This document shows, piece after piece, positions 26,952 through 34,532 of a stretch of DNA of 64,000 nucleotides (position 1 is the stretch's first letter; each line of letters begins with the position of its first letter). The DNA lies in contig CAWBWU010000003.1 of NCBI GenBank assembly GCA_963792655.1, positions 558,001 through 622,000 of the forward strand. The letters are read 5' to 3'. A program made the translations under genes and the position numbers. The notes under the pieces were generated by a model, which worked only from the letters and a program-made list of their open reading frames with translations, searched no databases and was not told the origin of the DNA. This DNA comes from DOZZ01 sp963792655. GTDB lineage: Bacteria; Acidobacteriota; Terriglobia; Bryobacterales; Bryobacteraceae.

Positions 26952-28106
26952 TTAGCTCGGCGAAGTGACTGCGAGCTCGGGTGAGTGGAACAGCGCAGGG
27001 TAGTCTGTATAACCCTTTTCCGTACCGCCGTAGAAGGTCGTGCGGTCGTATGGGTTCAACGGACTTTGATTGACGAAACGCTGTGGCAGATCCGGATTCG
27101 CGATAAACAAACGTCCAAACGCGACGGCATCGGCGAGCCCGCCGCTGATCGTTCTTTCGGCTGTCTCGGCGGTGTAGCCGCCTGCCGAGATATAGACACC
27201 CGAAAAGGCCTTGCGAAATAGCGCAGTGGCCTGTTGTGCATTGGCGTCTACCGCGGCATCCGCACCCGCGTTGCCTGCGCGCGGCTCCACGACATGGGCA
27301 TAAGCCACACGCCGCGCCGAAAGCTGCTCCAGTACGAAGGTAAATAACGCGACGGGATCAGAGTCACCCATGTCGGAGAAAGTTCCGAATGGTGAGAGAC
27401 GCACGCCCACGCGATCGGCTCCCCAGACTTTCACCACCGCATCCACCACTTCGAGCAGCAGCCGGGCGCGATTCGAAATCGAACCTCCGTAGGCATCGGT
27501 GCGGTGATTGGTTTTGTCCTCGAGAAACTGGTCCAGCAGATAGCCGTTCGCACTATGAATCTCGACGCCATCAAAACCAGCGGCCTTGGCGTTCTCCGCG
27601 GCAACGCGGTACTCCTCCACGATTCCTGGAATTTCTTCCAGTGTGATCGCGCGAGGCGTTTCGAATGGCACCTGCTGAAAATCCGCGGTGAGGGCGAGTC
27701 CACCATCGTTCGGTACGATCGCTGAAGGTGCAATGGGCAGACCCGCTTCCGGGTGCAGCGAACTATGCGAGATGCGGCCTACATGCCAAAGTTGTAAAAA
27801 GATGTGCCCGCCTTTGTCGTGCACCGCTTTGGTGCTCAGCTTCCAGCCTTCCACCTGGGCGGGGGAGTGAATACCCGGCGCTGCGGGATACCCCTTGCCG
27901 AGCAGCGAGATTTGCGTCGCTTCTGTAATCAGCAGCCCCCCTCGCGTCGCACGCTGGGCGTAATACTTCGCGTTGAGTGCATTCGGAATGTCCCCAGGCT
28001 GCGTGGAACGCATGCGCGTGAGCGGCGCTAGAACAACGCGGTGATTCAGGTGCAACGGTCCGAGCTGCAGCGGGGAGAAAAGGTGGGGGAGGTGGTTCAC
28101 CCTCAA
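26952..28106 (-). CDS. Old-yellow-enzyme family alkene reductase (NemA-like)
   Basis: A 384-residue FMN-dependent TIM barrel: LFSPLQLGPLHLNHRVVLAPLTRMRS at the N-terminus (in outline), LQLWHVGRISH, GFDGVEIHSANGYLLDQF with the substrate-binding His/Asn pair, TDAYGGSISNRARL, and a C-terminal phosphate-binding region ending FGRLFIANPDLPQR. The enzyme reduces activated C=C bonds with NAD(P)H, and often nitro compounds or maleimides. Start is TTG at 28106 or GTG at 28100. It is intact and monocistronic. Confidence 0.88.
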   Translation of the reverse strand: MRVNHLPHLFSPLQLGPLHLNHRVVLAPLTRMRSTQPGDIPNALNAKYYAQRATRGGLLITEATQISLLGKGYPAAPGIHSPAQVEGWKLSTKAVHDKGGHIFLQLWHVGRISHSSLHPEAGLPIAPSAIVPNDGGLALTADFQQVPFETPRAITLEEIPGIVEEYRVAAENAKAAGFDGVEIHSANGYLLDQFLEDKTNHRTDAYGGSISNRARLLLEVVDAVVKVWGADRVGVRLSPFGTFSDMGDSDPVALFTFVLEQLSARRVAYAHVVEPRAGNAGADAAVDANAQQATALFRKAFSGVYISAGGYTAETAERTISGGLADAVAFGRLFIANPDLPQRFVNQSPLNPYDRTTFYGGTEKGYTDYPALFHSPELAVTSPS

Positions 28107-28187
28107 TAGATGCCAACCACCAAACAGCGGTCGCAGTAGTTCTATGATTTCGGCATGGGCCGCGGGACGGGCCGATAGGGGCCGATA

Positions 28188-28240
28188 GGGTCAGCCTGAT
28201 CTTATACTTTCGCGAAAGTCCACTTCTTTGCAACCGGCTC
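28188..28240 (+). repeat. Short dispersed repeat, copy 1 (GGTCAGCCTGAT type)
   Basis: The segment GGTCAGCCTGATCTTATACTT, continuing to CTTTGCAACCGGCTC, resembles segments at 29969 and 34278 in the same orientation. It is immediately preceded by a tandem duplication of GCCGATAGGG (28171-28190). It resembles ends of small mobile elements or REP-like sequences; no transposase is nearby. Confidence 0.45.
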
Positions 28241-28285
28241 GGTAGTGTTCTAAAGGTGCGTTGATTGATTTTTGGGTGTGGAGCG

Positions 28286-28522
28286 TTACAAATGCTCACT
28301 GATACGGTTTTGCAGCCGCAACGCGCTAATAACACGGTCATACTCGTCGGAGTAAAGTTCGATTGCGCATTCCTGGCAGGCACCGTCGGCGGCTTTGACT
28401 AGCGCCGCCTTCACCTCTTCCGGACGGCGGGTTTGCACAAATCCAAAATCTACAAGTCCGTTAATCTGACCTTGCGCCATTCCGATAGCCTCTTTGACTT
28501 TTTCCTCTAGGTCCATACTCAT
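28286..28522 (-). CDS. Small hypothetical protein
   Basis: A 79-residue acidic protein (MDLEEKVKEAIGMAQGQING; DGACQECAIELYSDEYDRV). It has a C-x2-C pair but no recognisable domain. There is no clear Shine-Dalgarno for ATG 28522; MDLEEK, two codons later, is an alternative. Composition looks coding, but the call is tentative. Confidence 0.45.
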   Translation of the reverse strand: MSMDLEEKVKEAIGMAQGQINGLVDFGFVQTRRPEEVKAALVKAADGACQECAIELYSDEYDRVISALRLQNRISEHL

Positions 28523-28631
28523 GCAGCACAGGCTATTAGCTGTAAACACCTACCGCAATCCGCGAATCACGTGAGATACGCGTAATCGATTCAGCCTGCT
28601 TAAGTGCTGAGGCATCTCTACAAATAGGGGT

Positions 28632-28901
28632 TCATACGGAATTCCGCCTATATGTGGGCGAGGCGCCACGGGGAAACCCGAGGTTTACGTGGCGGGCGTT
28701 GGTTGCGATGTAGCAGAACATGTCCTTCATCTTTCCACTGAACCCGAACCAGATCGCCACCGTGTACACCTGGTAAATAGACTCTGCCGCCTCGGGCGCT
28801 TCCTCGAGGATGATCTCCCGCAACGCAAGCGCAAGGTCCGCGATGTGGCGGTCATAAGCTTGAAGAAAACCGAGCAATTGAGGATCCGGCAGCCGCTTCA
28901 T
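28632..28901 (-). CDS. Truncated DUF1801 (YdhG-like) protein
   Basis: A 90-residue product: QLLGFLQAYDRHIADLALAL, ILEEAPEAAESIYQVY, IWFGFSGKMKDMFCYIATNARHVNLGFPRGA. This is the DUF1801 fold, whose members are usually 110-140 residues; the conserved end after GFPRGA is missing and replaced by an unrelated short tail. Either a degraded gene or a boundary of rearrangement. The frame is open further upstream to 29033, but MKRLPDP at 28901 is the natural start. Confidence 0.6.
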   Translation of the reverse strand: MKRLPDPQLLGFLQAYDRHIADLALALREIILEEAPEAAESIYQVYTVAIWFGFSGKMKDMFCYIATNARHVNLGFPRGASPTYRRNSV

Positions 28902-29184
28902 TCTTGGAGTGAGCGTACACCGCGAACGCCCGCACTTCAATTTGCGCCCGAAAGTTACACCGCGAATTGATCTGCTTGGAATATGGCAAGTGCAACCTGG
29001 CAGCGCGAACATCTGCTTCAGATTCGTTGACACTAGGGCGGGCCAACAAAGTTTTTTGGCAGTATTTTTGTGTTATCTAAGCAAAAACCCGCTATACTCT
29101 GTCCAAAGCAATTCGGACAGTTCGAGGTTTTTACGTGAGTTGAAACCGCGATCGCAACGCTGATTTAGATCGGAGCAAGGCAGC

Positions 29185-29752
29185 ATGAAACGACTAACAA
29201 CATTTTTCGCGATCCTGATTGCCGCTGGGTGTTTGGCGACTTGCGCCTTCGCGGACATTATCTCAATCGACGAGAACGGCCACGGAATTGGAACAAAGGG
29301 CCAGGGGTACTTGGCAAACGATCCGGGGCCTGGCGGCCTCCAGATGGTACTGACATACAACCTGCCTTTCTTTGTCCATCCTGGCGATGTTTTACTCTAC
29401 GATTCGAACGGGTCCGTGCAGGATATCATTCGGTTCAATAAGCACCGAGTCGTTTTCTACTCTGACAATATCGATGGCTTCGATTCCTTAGCAGACACTT
29501 CGGGGCCCCCCACAAAGCTGCGCAAGACCCGTATCTTCCTCCCGGAACTCGGCACGGAGGATTTCAACGGGGCATTCTACACACCGTTGATGGGGCAGCC
29601 GGGCTATAACGCCACTTTACGCACCGTCGTACCTTTTTATCAGCGACTTTTCCGCAGTTCCCGAGCCCTCAGCGCTTATACTTCTCGGCAGCGGCGCTAT
29701 GCTCCTTTGCGGATTACAGCTTCGCCAACGTAGAGCTTCGCGCTCTGTTTAA
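29185..29752 (+). CDS. PEP-CTERM exported protein, frame broken before the sorting signal
   Basis: Signal peptide at 1-24 (FAILIAAGCLATCAFA), then a roughly 120-residue beta-rich domain (VLLYDSNGSVQDIIRF; VVFYSDNIDGFDSLAD). In the first frame the protein ends in low-complexity Arg/Ser sequence at 29733. In the next frame the same DNA encodes FISDFSAVPEPSALILLGSG, a hydrophobic helix and the tail QLRQRR, a textbook PEP-CTERM signal, ending with TAA at 29750. One extra base between about 29590 and 29640 reconciles the two. PEP-CTERM proteins are processed by exosortase; none is in this window. A terminator follows. Confidence 0.8.
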
Positions 29753-29808
29753 ACTTCGGGAGTAGTGCTGGGGCGCAGAGCGGCTCCTCAGTAGTCAGTT
29801 AAGAGAAT

Positions 29809-29846
29809 GGCAAGGCCGGAATTAACAATTCCGGCATTGCCTTTTT
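29809..29846 (+). terminator. Rho-independent terminator after the PEP-CTERM gene
   Basis: Stem GGCAAGGCCGGAATT / AATTCCGGCATTGCC (one mismatch) with an AAC loop, followed by TTTTT. Located 57 bases after the corrected PEP-CTERM stop codon. Confidence 0.85.
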
Positions 29847-29968
29847 GCGGCATAGAACCTTCGATTGGGTCCCGGATGCCTCACCGTGAATCCCAACCGC
29901 AAGCCGTTAAAGGCTTTTCACTCCCCGACCGAGCGCAGCGGTCACGTCCTCTGAGAGGGGCCTGATGG

Positions 29969-29993
29969 GGTCGGCCTGATCATATACCTTCGC
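29969..29993 (+). repeat. Short dispersed repeat, copy 2
   Basis: GGTCGGCCTGATCATATACC followed by TTCGC corresponds to copy 1 at 28188 and copy 3 at 34278. It lies in otherwise gene-free DNA between the PEP-CTERM terminator and a convergent exported-protein gene. The rest of 29847-30138 holds nothing I recognise. Confidence 0.45.
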
Positions 29994-30138
29994 GATTGGT
30001 CCAATACGGTGTTCAATGACCAACCAGAGTGGCGCTAAATCCGCTTACTTACGTGCGCGGCACGTGGGTTCGTGCGGCTGCTCAGACTTGCCCCCCGGCC
30101 AGGTGTTTTTGAACTGCGTGCCTTTGCGCGGTACTAGC

Positions 30139-30576
30139 TTACGAGGTTTGCTGTTTTGTGTACAGGATCGTTTCCGTCTTTCCCGGAGGTGCAATCGGCG
30201 TAATGTCCACCTCAAGAGTCTTGCCGCCATCCTTCAGGCCGAAGCGCCGCTTAACAACGACATCGCCACGAGTCCGGAGTTCCACCATATTCGCACCGTT
30301 GAAGTAAACGGCCACCGTCGCATTCTTGCCTTCTTCCTTGAAAGCACAATCCTTTCCCCGGTCATTACAGGTATATTCGACGAGCAATTGGGAGCCATGC
30401 AGTTCCTTTAAATGAACGGAGTTGGCGCTCTGTTCCACCACCAACTCGGATGACTTATTTTCTGCCTCCCAGGTTCCGGAATAGGACGGGTCATTGTCCG
30501 CCGCACGTATAGCGTACGGCGCCACCGTCACAAACAAAAGAGCCGTCGAACACAAAGCAACATTTTGTAATCTCAT
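30139..30576 (-). CDS. Exported hypothetical protein
   Basis: A 145-residue protein with signal peptide (1-25, ALLFVTVAPYAIRAA) and a beta-rich domain: YSGTWEAENKSSELVVEQ, LLVEYTCNDRGKDC, VVVKRRFGLKDGGKTLEVDI. The SGTW start and alternating strands suggest a lipocalin-like or beta-barrel fold, seen in many small acidobacterial exported proteins. No catalytic motif. Confidence 0.65.
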   Translation of the reverse strand: MRLQNVALCSTALLFVTVAPYAIRAADNDPSYSGTWEAENKSSELVVEQSANSVHLKELHGSQLLVEYTCNDRGKDCAFKEEGKNATVAVYFNGANMVELRTRGDVVVKRRFGLKDGGKTLEVDITPIAPPGKTETILYTKQQTS

Positions 30577-30656
30577 GGCTTTCTCCTTACTTTCAGTGTA
30601 AGGCGATTTCGCCGATGCGGAGCCAACGCAGAACTATTTCGATCAATCCAGAGTCA

Positions 30657-31040
30657 TCATGAGGGCCGGGTGGATACGATTCCTACGCCAGCAATAAGAT
30701 GGTCGGCTTCATCAAACGGCCAGAAGCGTCCCGCATGTTCCCGTCTTCCGTGTTCAGTTTGCGAGTAATAGACTTTCTGATAGTCCGATTGGTTCGGTAC
30801 ACCCTTGATCTTAGTGGGAGGAGCGCGAGGGTCCAGCATCGTAGCCTCGACCCAACCCTGACGCACCAAGCTGAAAAGTGCATCTCTTATCTCGTCCGTA
30901 TCGGGAACAAACCCACACAGTTCTGAGTCGCGTTTACAGTGTTGCTCTATATCACTAAAGCTTTCGTAATCATCTGACAGTGCATTTAAAGCAAATGTCT
31001 GCAGAACCTCTGCCCTCGTCAAAGTCAAAACGCGCCTCAC
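30657..31040 (-). CDS. Hypothetical protein, possibly winged-helix
   Basis: A 127-residue protein. The arrangement LTRAEVLQTFALNAL ... IRDALFSLVRQGWVEATM resembles a winged helix-turn-helix, ending in a region with YYSQTEHGRREHAGRFWP. GTG start overlaps the upstream stop as GTGA, so it is coupled to the small membrane protein gene. Function unknown. Confidence 0.5.
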   Translation of the reverse strand: MRRVLTLTRAEVLQTFALNALSDDYESFSDIEQHCKRDSELCGFVPDTDEIRDALFSLVRQGWVEATMLDPRAPPTKIKGVPNQSDYQKVYYSQTEHGRREHAGRFWPFDEADHLIAGVGIVSTRPS

Positions 31041-31441
31041 TTACCCCAACCGGGCGTTACGCGGCGGTTGACATGCGGCGGGTTCGCCGCCATGGCAAAG
31101 TCCACAGTGCGCTGGCCGATACGGATTACGGAGAACGTCGCGGTAATGCTCAACGCGAGGATTGTCCACACGAAAAGGAAAGCCTGGCTCGAGTTGCCAA
31201 TATCGCCACCGAGTACGCCCCGCGTCCCCTTCATGTGAAGGATCGGGATAACCAGTCCGAGGACGGACCCGAAGAAGATGATGATGTATCCCGCCCGCCT
31301 TCCGCCCAGCACCAGTGTTCCATATAGCTGGACTACGAGGACGAGCACCGCAAACAGATTTACGAGACCCGCCGGCGACATTCGGAACATTGGTGCGCCG
31401 TAGCCGCGGGGCAGACTTCTGGATACGAAACGCCACGCCAA
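31037..31441 (-). CDS. Small membrane protein of unknown function
   Basis: A 134-residue protein with three likely membrane helices (about 22-45, 50-67, 86-105). Loops are short; GGRRAGYIIIFFGSVLGLV links the first two. No family recognised. It is translationally coupled to the downstream hypothetical gene. Confidence 0.55.
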   Translation of the reverse strand: MAWRFVSRSLPRGYGAPMFRMSPAGLVNLFAVLVLVVQLYGTLVLGGRRAGYIIIFFGSVLGLVIPILHMKGTRGVLGGDIGNSSQAFLFVWTILALSITATFSVIRIGQRTVDFAMAANPPHVNRRVTPGWGK

Positions 31442-31521
31442 AAACCTTCCTAAAGCGGATCAGAGCAAGTCGCCGCGATTAACTATTGAAGAAGCTGTAA
31501 ATTCAGGCCACCATCTCGGGA

Positions 31522-32160
31522 CTAGATTGCATCTGGTTTTGGGGGCGGGATGGCGATGGCCCGCGGTGACAGCGGCTTGGCCGAGGGCTGGTGCGGCTTT
31601 TTGGGGTTCGCTGGCTGTGGCTGGGGTCGCGGGACGGCCTGGATCGGGGTTGGAGCCGGAGGCGGCGGGGTGGGATTTTCTTTTTTGCCAAACGAACCCA
31701 GATCATCGAACTGGCGCAGTTCTTTCAGGTAGCGGAAGGCGCGTTGGTATTGGCGGGTGAGGCGGGCCGAGTAGCGTTCCAGTTGCGCGATGGGTCCGCT
31801 GCGGCTCATAAAGGCGTTGGCGATGGCCTGGTCGGTGGTGTCGTCTTCGGCCCACTCGGTGGCGTGGTCGTCCATGAGCGTGGTTTCGATGAGGTTGAGG
31901 CGGCGCAGCTTCCACTGACAGATCGCCATCTCTTCGACGGTCTGGTGCTCCATGTCGCCGTTGGGCTGGAACTGGGCAACGTGCTGGTCGAGGAGGGCTT
32001 TGAATTCCTTGGGGTCTTCGTTGTCGAGGACGACAGTACGCGAGAGGAGCCCGTGCCGGATGGCGTTGCGGGAGGAGCGCTCCTTGCCAAGGTCGGTGAC
32101 GGGGCCACGGGATTTCGAGCCGTTCTGCTGGGAGGCTAGTTTGCGTTTCGGGGATGACAT
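31522..32160 (-). CDS. Dispersed repeat-family protein, copy B (intact)
   Basis: A 212-residue intact copy of the gene also found at 24923-25574. The basic N-terminus QNGSKSRGPVTDLGKERSS and SRNAIRHGLLSR is followed by a helical middle and a Pro-rich tail ending KPDAI. Protein sequence of residues 15-160 differs from copy A at only about two positions. There is no signal peptide or enzymatic motif. The family is widespread and multi-copy in Acidobacteriota but uncharacterised. Confidence 0.75.
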   Translation of the reverse strand: MSSPKRKLASQQNGSKSRGPVTDLGKERSSRNAIRHGLLSRTVVLDNEDPKEFKALLDQHVAQFQPNGDMEHQTVEEMAICQWKLRRLNLIETTLMDDHATEWAEDDTTDQAIANAFMSRSGPIAQLERYSARLTRQYQRAFRYLKELRQFDDLGSFGKKENPTPPPPAPTPIQAVPRPQPQPANPKKPHQPSAKPLSPRAIAIPPPKPDAI

Positions 32161-32324
32161 GCTGGGGTGAGCATGGAGGCGGCCGTGCGGGGTGGCGCCC
32201 CGCGAGGGATTGGACGTTGTTGATTTTTAGCGGGTTAGCTTTTTAGTGACTGCGTCACCGGGCTGCTCGGATCATGCTCGGTTTTTCAGAGGACCGGCCA
32301 CTACGGGGAGCATGGCGAACGAGT
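31522..32324. repeat. Dispersed repeat unit, copy B
   Basis: Direct repeat of 24937-25765. The leader keeps GCGGGTTAG, short T-runs and the terminal GACCGGCCACTACGGGG with ATGGCGAACGA. The two units enclose about 5.8 kb of mainly small, orphan or damaged genes. Confidence 0.75.
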
Positions 32325-32339
32325 CGTGTGTTTCGGTTC

Positions 32340-34154
32340 TCACTCGTCGTTAGTTCTGACGAACCATTCTAGGCCGCCCAGCACCTCGCGCTTCGGCATT
32401 TTCACACCGGGCACTTCGATATAAGTCGTGCTGGTGAGGTTGCGGGCTTGCAGAAACGGACGCACGCGGCCCCGGCCACGGGAAATCGCGCCATCCCAAA
32501 GTCCATACGTACCGCTGGTCAGCAACTGCGTCACGCCAATGCGCGTGCGACCGATCAGTCCGCCCGGAATAGTGCCCTGCCAACTCGCAACGGCTGAATG
32601 GACCGGGTAACTGAGTAAGTATTTGGAATAGGCATACTGCGCGGCCTGCTGGCTGCCGTGGAGCACCGCGTAACTCAGCGCCACCTGCTGCGAATCGCTG
32701 ACGGCAAAGCGCAGGTAGGCCTCGGCGCCGGTGAAGTGCAGCCGGTCGAAATTCGTCGCTTGCCAGCGGTCACTGGGCGAGTAGCGAACATAGTCAATGA
32801 CACTCGTGTCGCGCCGCTCAAACACCGTAGCCGCCAACTGCAGGCGCGGAGAGAAACTTGCATCCAGCCCGGCTTCGGTGCTCCATGCCTTTTCCGGCTT
32901 CAGGTTGGGATTACCGAGATTCGCAGGGTCGGAATAGTAAAGGTCCGTGTAGGTGGGCAGGCGAAACGCATGGCTTACTGCCGCACGCAGCTTGTAGCGG
33001 GAAGAGAGCCACGCCGCGCCGCTCAGGCTGGGGCTCAACTCTCCTCGCCAGCGCCGATAGAGTTCTTCCCGCACGCCGGCGGAGAGCGAGTAGCGGCGGA
33101 ACACGCGCAGATCGTATACGGCATAGAGGCTAGCGCGCGAGCGTGAACGCGTGCCCAGATTATTACTGACCAGCGAATCCAAGATGGTTTCAATACCGTA
33201 ATGAAGCTTCGCGCCTGCTGGAAGCGAATCGGTGCGCCGGACATCCGCCTGCCAACTTTCATCCTGGTGCCGGTTCGTATATACGGAAGGACGATCGCGA
33301 AAAAGTACAAACAGATCGGTGTGGCGGCGGTAGGCCACGGAGGCTTCGGCGTTGGCTCCGAGGTTCTGGTGCAGCGCCGCAAACCATCCTTTCGTCCGCT
33401 CCCACGAGTTGTAGTTGCCGTAGAAATGATCGGCTCCAAACGGACGATCGCTCAAAGCCAGCAGCAGGCCGGTGCTACCGAGTCGCGAGTGCAAACCCGT
33501 GCTGGAGGCGATGTCCAGATTTCGGTAGTCGCGATCTGGAGCAAAGCCTGTGGAGAAGTCGCGAGACAGCGAAATCTGCTCCGACACGCCACGAAACAAT
33601 CCTCCGATCACCGTGCCTTCCTGGTTGGTCCCGTAATTTCCGAGTGCGCCACGGATGTGAAATTCCAGAGCTTCCGGGTGCCGCGTCAGGATGTTGACAA
33701 CGCCGCCGATGGCATCCGAACCATACAGCGTGGAGCCGGTACCCTTGAGGATTTCGACCTGCGCGATGGATTCCAGAGGAATCGGGAGGTCGAGATTTGC
33801 GTGGGCCGTTTGGACGTCGTTCCAGCGCATGCCGTCCAGCAGCACCAGCGTCTGGCCGAACGTCGCGCCGCGAATGGAAAGATCGCCCTGGATGCCGTTG
33901 GGTCCGCGTTGCCGCAGGTCGAGCGACGGGTCGAGTTGCAGCAAATCGTAGGGCGTGCGATACAGCGGCTCAGCTTTTGCAGGTAGTGCAATCACAGAGA
34001 CTTCGCGATCCGCTTCCCCCAGCGGAACCGGCTCTGCCGTCCCGGTCACGACGATCTGCTGCTTTTCAGTAGGCGGCACGGGGGCCCGTTGCGCACGGAG
34101 GGGCAGCGCGAGTGCGGCAATCAGGACGAGAGGCAATGGCTGAAGAGAGAACAC
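32340..34154 (-). CDS. TonB-dependent outer-membrane receptor (BtuB/CirA-like)
   Basis: About 604 residues. Signal peptide (PLVLIAALALPLRAQ), TonB-box region (EKQQIVVTGTAEP), plug domain (LDLRQRGPNGIQGDLSIRGATFGQTLVLLDGM in outline; VEILKGTGSTLYGSDAIGGVVNI) and a 22-strand-type barrel ending with an aromatic residue close to the C-terminus (GGLEWFVRTNDE). Size and pattern resemble vitamin B12 or siderophore receptors; the ligand cannot be told. GTG at 34154 puts the signal peptide at the N-terminus; the frame is open upstream to 34322. Confidence 0.85.
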   Translation of the reverse strand: MFSLQPLPLVLIAALALPLRAQRAPVPPTEKQQIVVTGTAEPVPLGEADREVSVIALPAKAEPLYRTPYDLLQLDPSLDLRQRGPNGIQGDLSIRGATFGQTLVLLDGMRWNDVQTAHANLDLPIPLESIAQVEILKGTGSTLYGSDAIGGVVNILTRHPEALEFHIRGALGNYGTNQEGTVIGGLFRGVSEQISLSRDFSTGFAPDRDYRNLDIASSTGLHSRLGSTGLLLALSDRPFGADHFYGNYNSWERTKGWFAALHQNLGANAEASVAYRRHTDLFVLFRDRPSVYTNRHQDESWQADVRRTDSLPAGAKLHYGIETILDSLVSNNLGTRSRSRASLYAVYDLRVFRRYSLSAGVREELYRRWRGELSPSLSGAAWLSSRYKLRAAVSHAFRLPTYTDLYYSDPANLGNPNLKPEKAWSTEAGLDASFSPRLQLAATVFERRDTSVIDYVRYSPSDRWQATNFDRLHFTGAEAYLRFAVSDSQQVALSYAVLHGSQQAAQYAYSKYLLSYPVHSAVASWQGTIPGGLIGRTRIGVTQLLTSGTYGLWDGAISRGRGRVRPFLQARNLTSTTYIEVPGVKMPKREVLGGLEWFVRTNDE

Positions 34155-34169
34155 CTTTCTGCGGGTGCT

Positions 34170-34199
34170 CGCGCCGAGATGGGCAAAGTACTCGGCGCG
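34170..34199 (-). promoter_or_regulatory. Stem-loop just upstream of the TonB receptor start
   Basis: A 9-bp perfect stem (CGCGCCGAG / CTCGGCGCG) with a 12-base loop, 15 bases upstream of the GTG start on the minus strand. It could influence ribosome access. The wider leader 34200-34532 shows no cobalamin or TPP riboswitch consensus that I can recognise. Confidence 0.35.
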
Positions 34200-34277
34200 A
34201 CAGCACGGCGGCGAGCACGGCTCAGAGACGATTTGCCCCGGAAGGCCGAAAGTGCGGCGCCGACGGAGCGCCCACGA

Positions 34278-34330
34278 GGTCAGCCTGAATATCCACCTTT
34301 GCTTACATCTGATTCTCTGCAACCGGCTCT
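34278..34330 (+). repeat. Short dispersed repeat, copy 3
   Basis: GGTCAGCCTGAATATCCACC, continuing to TCTGCAACCGGCTC, aligns with copy 1 at 28188 over about 53 bases with several mismatches. It lies in the 378-base region between the TonB receptor and a histidine kinase, in which I find no gene. Confidence 0.4.
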
Positions 34331-34532
34331 GCCCCCTTTCCTCAAGCCGATTTCATCCTCGCAGGTCGCCCCCGCTTTCGCCAGTCTCGGCGGCGACGCG
34401 CTTCAAGTTGCGCCAGGAATGCTTCATCTCCCCCCGTTGGACCGGGTACGTGCTGCGGCGCACCAATGCGCGTCCCTGACGTCCTCGGCCTCTTCCAGCA
34501 GCGCGCACCACGCGTAAACCGCTGAGATCCCC

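Noticed and set aside
34155..34532. Cobalamin riboswitch upstream of the BtuB-like receptor
   Set aside because: The B12-box and conserved core (GCCACTG, AGCCxGGAGACC) are not present on the minus strand; only a simple stem-loop and a short repeat are seen.
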